This document shows positions 1 through 5,115 of a DNA stretch of 5,115 nucleotides, piece by piece. This stretch comes from Porticoccus sp033791605 (GTDB lineage: Bacteria; Pseudomonadota; Gammaproteobacteria; Pseudomonadales; Porticoccaceae): contig JASJGJ010000090.1 in NCBI GenBank assembly GCA_033791605.1, positions 1 to 5,115 on the forward strand, written 5' to 3'. How positions within the stretch are numbered: the first letter of the stretch is position 1; each line of letters begins with the position of its first letter. The notes under the pieces are model-generated. The model was not told the origin of the DNA and searched no databases. It saw only the letters and a program-made list of their open reading frames with translations. Position numbers and translations under genes: made by a program.

Positions 1-1316
1 GGTACGCAGTTTGTGAGAGTATCGAGGGCAGGTTTTTCAAGTGACTCAACTTGGATGGCATCGAGTGAAAGGTGTTCTACATGTGGCAGGCGCATAGCTC
101 CTGGTGCTGGGTTGATGGTCCGACAGCCTAAGTCGATAGCATTCTGAGCTTGCAGGTCGATAGACATTGCCGATGCTTGATATCCGTGCAATGTGTCGGC
201 CATCATACCGCTGTTGGTCTGCACCTGCTGTTGTATCCACGAGGGCCTGGGACCTGCCGCATGTTCGTGTGATCCGCTGGCATGAGTGTAGCCCTCTTGG
301 TCAAAGCAAAAGTCCGCACCAACCAAAATGATTTGTTTAACGCCTGTCTCCACCGCTAAGCCAAACGCGCTATCGGTAACAGTAGTCCCATCGTATTCGG
401 GTAAATTTTCCGGTTCCAGCGAGCTTGTCCACGGGTAGCGTGACCCGATGAACATTTTATGCCCTCCCCAGCTTGATAATAAATTGGGACTTACATGGTT
501 TTTGGTCACCAGTAATGTGCTGTTTTGGAACTTGAGCATGTCTCGGCTGATGCACAGGTTGATAGGTTTAGGGTCGATGGATACGCAGATGTCGGGTTGG
601 ATACCTCCTTCTATCAAAGAGTGGCCAATACGGGAAATGGCAATTACCAGCAGATTGCAGCGATGCTGTTTTACCCAGGGTAATAGGGTGTTTAGCGATG
701 GCCCACCCGCGAGTAACACCGCAGTTTTTCCTTTGAAAGTATTTTTCAGGCAAATTGCGGGGGTTTGGTTTTCCGTTAGATTGATGATTCGGCTCAAGAT
801 GAAGTAATAGTTGTTGAGAACCATCTTTTGGGCAAAGCAATATGCATCAAAGCTCTCTTTGAGCTGTTGCCAGAATGGCGGGTAATCCTTGTAATGGTTA
901 TGAACCAGCCCCAGAGAGCGAATTAGGATCAGTCGGTCTTGTACGGCAAATTTCTGTACGCCCATATTTTCGGCTTGTTCTAGCCAATCTTCCACGGTAG
1001 TGACGGCCAGCTCTTCGGTGTCTCCCATACCTTCGAGCAACCTAAGTACCTGAGGTAATTCCACGAACAAGTAGTGACTGCCTTTTGGAATGCCCTGTGC
1101 TTTTACATATTGATAGAGTAAGCCACTATCTGTACCGGCGATGATGTAAAATGTGTTTTCCTTGAATAGAGAATCACCATAATAGGAGCGGAACACCGTG
1201 CTGGCATTTGTATCCTCAAATACGTTCCGATTGATGGCAAATAGGTAACGTTCGCCGGATGCGTTGCAACTAATGCTGCCTACTTCAGTTTGTTGTGGGC
1301 TGCTGTTTTCACTCAA
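1..1316 (-). CDS. maf: Maf/DUF115-family motility accessory factor (putative flagellin nonulosonate glycosyltransferase), 3'-truncated by window edge
   Basis: Reading leftwards from 1316 the frame stays open to the window edge, giving 438 residues; the C-terminus lies outside. Residues 1 to about 190 are a variable N-terminal region. The DUF115 (MAF_flag10) core then begins, with AGGPSLN at 203-209, PDICVSIDP at 241-249, LVGADF at 331-336 and YTHASG at 343-348. These are the glycine-rich and acidic motifs typical of this sialyltransferase-like fold. Family members such as Aeromonas and Magnetospirillum Maf transfer pseudaminic or legionaminic acid onto flagellin Ser/Thr in the cytoplasm before export. 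The start is TTG at 1314-1316, with GGAG 8 nt upstream; the first in-frame ATG is only at codon 97, inside conserved sequence. The gene is divergent from the flagellin gene, which supports flagellin as substrate. The transferred sugar and the acceptor are inferred, and full Maf proteins are usually longer than the part seen here. Confidence 0.88.
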   Translation of the reverse strand, partial: MSENSSPQQTEVGSISCNASGERYLFAINRNVFEDTNASTVFRSYYGDSLFKENTFYIIAGTDSGLLYQYVKAQGIPKGSHYLFVELPQVLRLLEGMGDTEELAVTTVEDWLEQAENMGVQKFAVQDRLILIRSLGLVHNHYKDYPPFWQQLKESFDAYCFAQKMVLNNYYFILSRIINLTENQTPAICLKNTFKGKTAVLLAGGPSLNTLLPWVKQHRCNLLVIAISRIGHSLIEGGIQPDICVSIDPKPINLCISRDMLKFQNSTLLVTKNHVSPNLLSSWGGHKMFIGSRYPWTSSLEPENLPEYDGTTVTDSAFGLAVETGVKQIILVGADFCFDQEGYTHASGSHEHAAGPRPSWIQQQVQTNSGMMADTLHGYQASAMSIDLQAQNAIDLGCRTINPAPGAMRLPHVEHLSLDAIQVESLEKPALDTLTNCV

Positions 1317-1324
1317 TATTTCAT

Positions 1325-1328
1325 CTCC
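1325..1328 (-). promoter_or_regulatory. Ribosome binding site that decides the TTG start of maf
   Basis: On the minus strand GGAG stands 8 nt before TTG at 1316. No ATG or GTG lies in frame nearby. A second in-frame TTG about 20 nt further upstream has no comparable Shine-Dalgarno sequence, so 1316 is preferred. Confidence 0.7.
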
Positions 1329-1366
1329 AATCGTCAAAAAAATATCGATATTCAGACTGTTAAGTT

Positions 1367-1384
1367 AGGCAAATTGTATGCCAG
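1367..1384 (-). promoter_or_regulatory. Sigma-54 (RpoN)-type promoter for maf
   Basis: Read on the minus strand the site is CTGGCATACAATTTGCCT. It has the diagnostic GG (1382-1381) and GC (1370-1369) separated by exactly 10 nt. The -24 half TGGCA and -12 half TTGC match the consensus TGGCACG-N4-TTGC well. Transcription would start near 1357, giving a leader of about 41 nt before the TTG start. RpoN control of flagellar genes is common in polar-flagellate Gammaproteobacteria. The assignment is by motif only. Confidence 0.6.
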
Positions 1385-1531
1385 TTTATGGCCGATGCAG
1401 AATATATATTGGTGCTGTCTGGGTTACTCCCTAATTTATTTACAAATCAGGGACGAATTGGGCCGTATTCCTTGTTTATGAAGGTCTGCCCGTTATTTTT
1501 GCCGTTCGAGAGATTATCCTCTGAAATATTC

Positions 1532-1558
1532 TAAAGCTTTTTTTGGGAGGGCCGACAT
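1532..1558 (+). promoter_or_regulatory. Sigma-28 (FliA) promoter of the flagellin gene
   Basis: TAAAGCTT at 1532-1539 is followed by an 11-nt spacer and GCCGACAT at 1551-1558. The E. coli sigma-28 consensus is TAAAGTTT-N11-GCCGATAA; 13 of 16 positions agree and the spacer is exact. Transcription should start near 1564-1566, leaving an untranslated leader of about 110 nt. This places the flagellin gene in the late class of the flagellar hierarchy. Confidence 0.85.
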
Positions 1559-1660
1559 AGATTGTGGGAGCGGTAAATATTTCCAGATTTAGGAGATATA
1601 TCCGCTAAATGTGAAGCACCCTTAGCCTGGCCACAATAAGCTGCGCCAGCAGGGGTATAA

Positions 1661-1667
1661 AAAGGAG
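1661..1667 (+). promoter_or_regulatory. Strong ribosome binding site of the flagellin gene
   Basis: AAAGGAG lies 8 nt before ATG at 1676, near-optimal for a highly expressed gene. It fixes the flagellin start, which agrees with the conserved N-terminal residues. Confidence 0.85.
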
Positions 1668-1675
1668 CACCTACA

Positions 1676-2386
1676 ATGGCTGCTAGTATTATTAATACCA
1701 ATCTAATGTCTCTAAACGCCCAGAAAAACCTCAATAGAAATGCTATGGGTCTGGCGACATCTCTCGAACGTTTGTCTTCTGGTCTTCGTGTCAATAGTGC
1801 AAAAGACGATGCTGCTGGCTTGGCTGTCGGCATGACCTTGCAGTCTGAAATTCGCTCACTCAGTGTGCAGATGCGTAATGAGGGTGACACAATCTCTGCT
1901 GCACAAAATACGGATGCTAGTTATGGCGTGGCGACGGATATTTTACAGCGAATGAATGAACTGGCGGTGCAAGTACAGGGTACAAACGGTAGTGCACAGT
2001 TTGCAAACGTCAATAAGGAATATATTGCACTGCAGGCCGAGCTAGTCGTTATCGACGCAATAACCGGCACGACTTCTGCGTCGACCGTGACCGCTCTGAC
2101 AGCATCAAACGGTGTTGCAGCCGCAGCTGCGGTAACTGTCTCGCTTGGCAACGTCGCAGGTTTCCGGGCTGACGAAGGCGCTAAGATGGCGGTTGCTGAA
2201 TTTACCATCCAACGGCATGAATCAGCACGCGAGGCTAAAGCAGCTGAGCGTAGTCGGATCATGGATACCGATTTCGCCATGGAAACAGCGAACCTGGCTC
2301 GTGGCCAGATCCTGATGCAGGCTGGTACGGCGATGGTAGCTCAGGCTAACCAGATTCCTCAAAACGTGTTGTCCCTTTTGAGATAG
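1676..2386 (+). CDS. fliC: Flagellin, short form (236 aa) lacking D2/D3
   Basis: This is the filament subunit, exported by the flagellar type III system and polymerised under the FliD cap. The N-terminal D0/D1 domain covers residues 1 to about 130, with ERLSSGLRVNSAKDDAAG at 31-48 and LQRMNELAVQ at 90-99. A short Ala/Thr/Ser-rich linker (about 131-160) takes the place of the variable domain. The C-terminal D1/D0 covers 163-236, with SRIMDTDFAMETANL at 193-207 and the canonical end QANQIPQNVLSLLR, the region bound by FliS. At 236 aa it is shorter than most flagellins (about 270-500). The C-terminal D1 motif usually reading GAxQNRL is GAKMAVA here (168-174), and RNANDGIS is RNEGDTIS near 67-74. 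GC rises from about 41% in the first 120 bp to about 59% in the linker. The linker Ser/Thr are possible Maf targets (inference). The promoter is sigma-28. It may be one of several flagellins in the genome. Confidence 0.95.
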   Translation: MAASIINTNLMSLNAQKNLNRNAMGLATSLERLSSGLRVNSAKDDAAGLAVGMTLQSEIRSLSVQMRNEGDTISAAQNTDASYGVATDILQRMNELAVQVQGTNGSAQFANVNKEYIALQAELVVIDAITGTTSASTVTALTASNGVAAAAAVTVSLGNVAGFRADEGAKMAVAEFTIQRHESAREAKAAERSRIMDTDFAMETANLARGQILMQAGTAMVAQANQIPQNVLSLLR

Positions 2387-2410
2387 TAGAAATAGTAGTC
2401 GGTAGTAAAT

Positions 2411-2445
2411 AAACCCGGCCAACGTGAAAATTGGCCGGGTTTTTT
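2411..2445 (+). terminator. Rho-independent terminator after the flagellin gene
   Basis: A 12-bp perfect stem pairs 2411-2422 with 2431-2442 and contains a CCCGGCC/GGCCGGG core. The loop is 8 nt. A run of six T starts at 2440. It ends only 4 nt before the flaG Shine-Dalgarno sequence, so no promoter fits between them. Readthrough here would set the ratio of flagellin to flaG and downstream transcripts. Confidence 0.93.
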
Positions 2446-2449
2446 GAGT

Positions 2450-2455
2450 AGGAGG
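2450..2455 (+). promoter_or_regulatory. Ribosome binding site deciding the GTG start of flaG
   Basis: AGGAGG lies 5 nt before GTG at 2461. The next in-frame ATG (2485) has no comparable site, so GTG is chosen. Confidence 0.75.
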
Positions 2456-2460
2456 TTGAT

Positions 2461-2886
2461 GTGGATATCTCTAATTTAACAACGATGAGTTCGGTGGTGC
2501 CTACTGTTACGAAGGCAACAGGCGGTTCTGTTGCGAAAGCGACAAGTGACTCAAAAGCCGTTCAGTCCTCTATGCAGACAGGCAACTCTTTGCCTGATAA
2601 GGGGCAAGTTCGTGCAGGTGACGAAGATCCGTCGGTCGAAAATCAGGTTTCCATTTCTAGTTCCGAAGAACTTAACCAACTTGTTGATCAAGCGAATGTG
2701 GCGCTGCAAGGGCGCTCCAGTGACTTGAAATTTACGATTGCTGCAGGTACCGAAATCAGTGTCGTTCGCATTGAAGATGCAGAAACGGGCGAATTGATTC
2801 GTCAATTTCCCTCGGAAGCCATGGTAGCAATTGCACGTGCCCTGGATGATTCACAGCAAGGAGCCATGCTTGAGGAACAGGCATAG
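2461..2886 (+). CDS. flaG: FlaG family flagellar protein
   Basis: The product is 141 aa. Residues 1-60 are low-complexity, rich in Ser, Thr, Lys and Gly, and probably disordered. Residues 62-135 form the FlaG domain, with LKFTIAAGTEISVVRIEDAETGELIRQFPSEA at about 89-120. The D-x-x-TGE-x-IRQ-x-PSE signature is the hallmark of the family. In Vibrio, Pseudomonas and Campylobacter, FlaG sits between flagellin and fliD and influences filament length and structure; the mechanism is poorly defined. It starts at GTG behind AGGAGG and directly follows the flagellin terminator. Its transcription therefore comes either from readthrough of the flagellin mRNA or from an undetected promoter inside the flagellin gene. 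It stops 87 bp before fliD. Confidence 0.9.
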   Translation: MDISNLTTMSSVVPTVTKATGGSVAKATSDSKAVQSSMQTGNSLPDKGQVRAGDEDPSVENQVSISSSEELNQLVDQANVALQGRSSDLKFTIAAGTEISVVRIEDAETGELIRQFPSEAMVAIARALDDSQQGAMLEEQA

Positions 2887-2893
2887 ACGCAAA

Positions 2894-2910
2894 TGGGCAT
2901 GGAATATGCT
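2894..2910 (+). promoter_or_regulatory. Candidate sigma-54 promoter upstream of fliD
   Basis: GGGCAT (2895-2900) and ATGCT (2906-2910) place GG at 2896-2897 and GC at 2908-2909, exactly 10 nt apart as sigma-54 requires. The T of TGGCAC and the first T of TTGC are not conserved, so the match is moderate. The predicted start near 2921 leaves a leader of about 53 nt. A perfect TATAAT at 2931-2936 is an alternative -10 box, but I see no good -35 at 16-18 nt from it. Confidence 0.4.
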
Positions 2911-2973
2911 AAGTGTTGGGACATGTGTTTTATAATTAATTTTTTAGCTTTAGCTTGGACGAGGTAAGTAGTC

Positions 2974-4413
2974 ATGCCTGCATTTGCTGATTTTGGCTCT
3001 GGAACAGTTTCGTCTCAAGGGATTGGGTCAAATCTCAATCTTGCAAGCCTCGTTACACAATTGATGCAGGTCGAACGGATCCCTCTTGATCGGCTTATTG
3101 CACAGAAAACCAGTATTGATGCGAAAATTTCCGGACTTGGTACGATAAAAAGTTCCCTTGCTACATTTCAATCTGCGTTGGATGGATTGACGTTTGGCGA
3201 CAAAATCTTGGCCAACAAGGCCACATCTTCAGATGCATCCATCGTCTCGGCGACAGGAATAAGCGGCGCAGTTGCGGGTAATTACACCATTAGTAATATC
3301 ACGGCACTCGCCCAGGCACAAAAACTTGTGGCGACTGGGCAAGCCGATGCAACAGCGGCGATTGGTGCTGGCACGGCCACTACGATCACCATTGATTTGG
3401 GTACTACCGCTGGCGCAGTTTTCACCCCTAATTCTGATCCCTCATTCGATGTCGTTATTGATAGCAGTAACAATACCCTAGAAGGTATTCGGGACGCGAT
3501 CAACGCGGCTGATGGAGGTGTAACGGCAACCATCGTCAACGATGGAGATGCCACAAACCCATATCGACTGGTGCTGAGTTCAGCAGACACTGGAGCCGAC
3601 CAGAGTATGCAAATTTCAGTCGGGGCGGGTGAGGTTGCATTGTCTGATCTTCTAAATCAGGTTCCAGGGGGTGTGCAAAACCAGATGGAAACGGTAACAG
3701 CACAGGATGCTGTGTTTCAGGTGGATGGGCTAGATATCACCAAATCCTCCAATACCATCACGGATGTTATTTCGGGCGTCACACTAACCTTAAATGCAGA
3801 GAATCCAGCGAGTGATGTGATTGTTTCCGTCACGCAGGATACCGATAGCGCTAAAACAGCTGTTGAGGCATTTGTTTCAACCTATAATGATTTGCAGGCA
3901 GAGATTAAAAAACAAATAGATTCTGGCGCTAGTGGAGGTACAGCAGGTGCCTTGGCGAGTGATTCTTCGACACGAAGCATTTTGTCTAGCATCCGAGATG
4001 AGCTAAACAAAATGCCTACAGGCATCACGGGTTCATACACAACCCTCTCAAGTATTGGTGTCTCTTTTCAAACGGGTGGCAGGCTGGCCCTTGATGAGAC
4101 AAAGTTGAGTGATGCTATACAAGCCGATAGCGATAATGTTGCAGAATTATTTTCATCTGCCGATGGGTATGCAACACGACTCGACACTGTTGTGTCGGAG
4201 ATGTTGAAATTCAACGGGAGCATTGATACCCGTACAAATGCCTTTGAAGACAGGATTAGCACCCTGGAAGATCGGGAAGTGAGTATGGAGAGTGCGCTAG
4301 CAAGAACAGAGGCAAGAATGCGTATGCGTTTTACGGCGCTTGATGTATTGATAGCAGGCCTGAATTCAACAAATAATGCATTGTCACAACAACTTGCTAG
4401 CCTTAATCCATAG
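2974..4413 (+). CDS. fliD: FliD, flagellar filament cap protein (HAP2)
   Basis: FliD forms the oligomeric cap at the filament tip and folds exported flagellin into place. The product is 479 aa, normal for the family. FliD_N covers about residues 10-110 and contains GIGSNLNLASLVTQLMQVERIPLDRL followed by a long helix (SIDAKISGLGTIKSSLATFQSAL). The exposed middle domains are rich in Ala, Thr and Asp. FliD_C starts near DAVFQVDGLDI at 245 and runs to about 470. It includes the AKTAVEAFVSTYNDLQAEI helix and ends in the typical FTALDVLIAGLNSTNNALSQQLASL (453-477), the helical D0 end. The ATG at 2974 has GAGGT 8 nt upstream and gives the expected N-terminus. It is followed by fliS and the FliD chaperone gene fliT, the usual order. 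A sigma-54-like element precedes it. Confidence 0.96.
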   Translation: MPAFADFGSGTVSSQGIGSNLNLASLVTQLMQVERIPLDRLIAQKTSIDAKISGLGTIKSSLATFQSALDGLTFGDKILANKATSSDASIVSATGISGAVAGNYTISNITALAQAQKLVATGQADATAAIGAGTATTITIDLGTTAGAVFTPNSDPSFDVVIDSSNNTLEGIRDAINAADGGVTATIVNDGDATNPYRLVLSSADTGADQSMQISVGAGEVALSDLLNQVPGGVQNQMETVTAQDAVFQVDGLDITKSSNTITDVISGVTLTLNAENPASDVIVSVTQDTDSAKTAVEAFVSTYNDLQAEIKKQIDSGASGGTAGALASDSSTRSILSSIRDELNKMPTGITGSYTTLSSIGVSFQTGGRLALDETKLSDAIQADSDNVAELFSSADGYATRLDTVVSEMLKFNGSIDTRTNAFEDRISTLEDREVSMESALARTEARMRMRFTALDVLIAGLNSTNNALSQQLASLNP

Positions 4414-4434
4414 CCGAGGATAGTGGGGCGTTTA

Positions 4435-4463
4435 TCGATACCGCTATTCGGCAAAGTTATAAT
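4435..4463 (+). promoter_or_regulatory. Possible sigma-70-type promoter before fliS
   Basis: TCGATA (4435-4440, 4 of 6 with TTGACA) is separated by 17 nt from a perfect TATAAT (4458-4463). Transcription would start near 4470, about 20 nt before the preferred fliS start. The region is AT-rich, so a chance match is possible. Cotranscription with fliD remains likely. Confidence 0.35.
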
Positions 4464-4477
4464 AAACAATTGAATGA

Positions 4478-4482
4478 TGGAG
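4478..4482 (+). promoter_or_regulatory. Ribosome binding site deciding the fliS start
   Basis: TGGAG lies 6 nt before ATG at 4489. The upstream in-frame ATGs at 4474 and 4477 lack any Shine-Dalgarno sequence and overlap this site. The ATG at 4498 has a purine run only 2 nt away, which is too close. Confidence 0.65.
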
Positions 4483-4488
4483 TATAGA

Positions 4489-4890
4489 ATGGAAGGTATG
4501 AAACTGGCTGTTAATGCCTATCAAGCGGTACAGGTTGACGCCGCAGTTCTGGGCGCTACTCCTCATGAGTTGATTGCAAAATTACTTTCTAAGGCTATTG
4601 AATCAACCTTAGCCGCAAAGCAATTTATGATTGAAGGCAATATCTCTGCTAAAGGGGAAAATATAAATATCGCCATTGCCATTATTAGAGACGGATTGCT
4701 CGGTAGTTTGAACATGGAAGAGGGGGGCGACTTGGCGAAAAAGCTTAGTGAATTATACGAGCATATGTCCGTTTGTCTTTTGAAGGCCCACGCGCAAAAT
4801 GATGCCGCTCTTCTTGATGACGTTGTTTCGATATTAAGGCAAATTAAATCAGGCTGGGATGGTATTAAAGAGCAGGTGACAGCATCGTAG
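4489..4890 (+). CDS. fliS: FliS, flagellin export chaperone
   Basis: FliS binds the C-terminal helix of flagellin in the cytoplasm, prevents premature polymerisation and helps deliver it to the export gate. From ATG 4489 the product is 133 aa, the normal length. It shows NAYQAVQVDAAVLGATPHELI (9-29), matching the family's AYxxxxVxxAxPxxLI pattern. It also shows KGENINIAIAIIRDGLLGSLNMEEGGDLAKKLSELYEHM (55-93) and a C-terminal helix DVVSILRQIKSGWDGI (111-126). The longest open frame starts five codons earlier at 4474, but only 4489 has a well-spaced ribosome binding site. It lies 75 bp after fliD and 52 bp before fliT, consistent with an operon; a weak promoter may lie in the first gap. Confidence 0.93.
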   Translation: MEGMKLAVNAYQAVQVDAAVLGATPHELIAKLLSKAIESTLAAKQFMIEGNISAKGENINIAIAIIRDGLLGSLNMEEGGDLAKKLSELYEHMSVCLLKAHAQNDAALLDDVVSILRQIKSGWDGIKEQVTAS

Positions 4891-4942
4891 TCATAAAAAC
4901 AAGCAGTAAAGTAATCTCGGCTCGGAGTTTCCCGGTAGGTAT

Positions 4943-5115
4943 ATGAATGTGGCTACAGATCTCTCTCTCAATGAGCAATTGCTTACATTGACTCGTGAAA
5001 TGTTTAAGCAGGCAACAGAGGGTGATTGGGATCAATTAACGAAACTGGAGCGATCCAGACTCCCCTTATTTAATCAAATATTCGCACAGGGTATTTCCGG
5101 CAACGTTGAGCTTGC
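4943..5115 (+). CDS. fliT: FliT-like flagellar chaperone, 5' part only (cut by window edge)
   Basis: Fifty-seven complete codons are visible and the gene runs off the right edge. The peptide is predicted to be helical. It contains LLTLTREMFKQATEGDWDQLTKLERSRLPLFNQIF at about 13-47, matching the FliT pattern of a first helix, a G-D/E-W-D/E-x-L turn and a second helix with LExxRxxL. FliT family members bind FliD as export chaperone and in enterics also restrain FlhDC. The position directly after fliD and fliS supports the call. The start is not firmly set: ATG 4943 has AGG only 3 nt away, while GTG 4949, in the same frame, has it 9 nt away. No other in-frame start exists between 4943 and the upstream stop at 4907. 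Confidence 0.8.
   Translation, partial: MNVATDLSLNEQLLTLTREMFKQATEGDWDQLTKLERSRLPLFNQIFAQGISGNVEL

Larger units (their letters stand above)
1317..1675. other. Divergent intergenic regulatory region between maf and the flagellin gene
   Basis: These 359 bp hold no credible gene; short open frames here have no ribosome binding site or protein family character. The left part carries the maf ribosome binding site, a perfect 12-bp palindrome at 1341-1352 in the predicted maf leader, and a sigma-54-like promoter at 1367-1384 facing left. The middle carries an interrupted inverted repeat: GGGC 1460-1463 with GCCC 1488-1491, and CCTT 1470-1473 with AAGG 1481-1484, followed by a T-rich run. The right part carries the sigma-28 promoter at 1532-1558 and a flagellin leader of about 110 nt. 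Binding sites for an RpoN activator would be expected here, but I cannot define one. Confidence 0.75.

Noticed and set aside
448..840. Open frames of 90-119 codons within maf, in other frames on both strands
   Set aside because: They are shadows of the maf frame, which alone shows the DUF115 motifs.
1341..1352. Perfect 12-bp palindrome AATATCGATATT in the maf leader
   Set aside because: Noted only; AT-rich palindromes of this size occur by chance and no second copy is present.
1329..1355. Sigma-28-like pair on the minus strand before maf (TGAA, 15 nt, GACGATTG)
   Set aside because: Weak -10, and the start site would leave only a few nt before TTG, placing the ribosome binding site outside the RNA.
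1290..1481. 63-codon plus-strand open frame overlapping the maf 5' end and its promoter
   Set aside because: No ribosome binding site, no family resemblance, antisense to the conserved maf frame and covering its promoter.
1606..1632. Second sigma-28 site before flagellin (TAAA, 15 nt, GCCTGGCC)
   Set aside because: The -10 half matches only GCC of GCCGATAA; the site at 1532-1558 is far better.
1627..1645. Sigma-54 site on the plus strand (CTGGCC... upstream of flagellin)
   Set aside because: GG to GC spacing is 9 rather than 10 and there is no TTGC.
1591..1667. CsrA/RsmA control of flagellin translation via GGA motifs at 1592-1594 and in the ribosome binding site
   Set aside because: Only the ribosome-site copy fits ANGGA, and any strong Shine-Dalgarno sequence contains it; no loop context supports it.
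1531..1890. 119-codon minus-strand open frame across the flagellin 5' end
   Set aside because: It covers the sigma-28 promoter and conserved flagellin sequence in antisense and has no recognisable protein.
2121..2132. Perfect 12-bp palindrome CCGCAGCTGCGG in the flagellin linker
   Set aside because: It is explained by alanine codons in a GC-rich stretch; no flanking symmetry suggests a site.
4907..4933. Sigma-28 site before fliT, starting at TAAAGTAA
   Set aside because: At the required spacing the -10 position reads AGTTTCCC, which does not match.

Overview
The window is a flagellar filament-assembly locus, probably from a Gammaproteobacterium of moderate GC. This rests on the gene order (flagellin, flaG, fliD, fliS, fliT), an E. 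coli-like sigma-28 promoter in front of the flagellin gene, and sigma-54-like elements in front of two other genes. The sequence alone does not fix a genus. Apart from the promoter-bearing gap between the first two genes, coding density is high. I see no mobile element, CRISPR array, tRNA or rRNA.

Layout. Positions 1-1316 (minus strand) carry a 5'-complete, 3'-truncated gene for a Maf/DUF115-type flagellin glycosyltransferase. It starts at TTG and runs off the left edge. Positions 1317-1675 are a divergent intergenic region. It holds a sigma-54-like promoter firing left into maf and a strong sigma-28 promoter firing right into the flagellin gene. Positions 1676-2386 encode an unusually short flagellin of 236 residues, followed by four in-frame TAG codons and a strong intrinsic terminator at 2411-2445. 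Directly behind the terminator come flaG (2461-2886), fliD (2974-4413), fliS (4489-4890, start reassigned) and the first 57 codons of fliT (4943 to the right edge).

How the genes work together. Flagellin is the filament subunit. Maf, by family knowledge, transfers a nonulosonic acid such as pseudaminic or legionaminic acid onto flagellin Ser/Thr before export. FliS escorts flagellin by its C-terminus, FliD forms the cap under which flagellin polymerises, FliT is the chaperone of FliD, and FlaG is linked to filament length control. The promoters suggest a layered programme: RpoN-type promoters for maf and fliD (assembly genes) and a FliA promoter for the late, abundant flagellin. A terminator separates the highly expressed flagellin from the lower-expressed accessory genes.

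The most unusual item is the flagellin. It is near the lower end of the family's size range and has an Ala/Thr/Ser-rich linker in place of D2/D3. Its GC rises from about 41% at the 5' end to about 59% in the linker. The normally conserved QNR of the C-terminal D1 helix is missing. I see no clearly novel system; this is a recognisable flagellar cluster with a divergent flagellin and an adjacent glycosylation gene.
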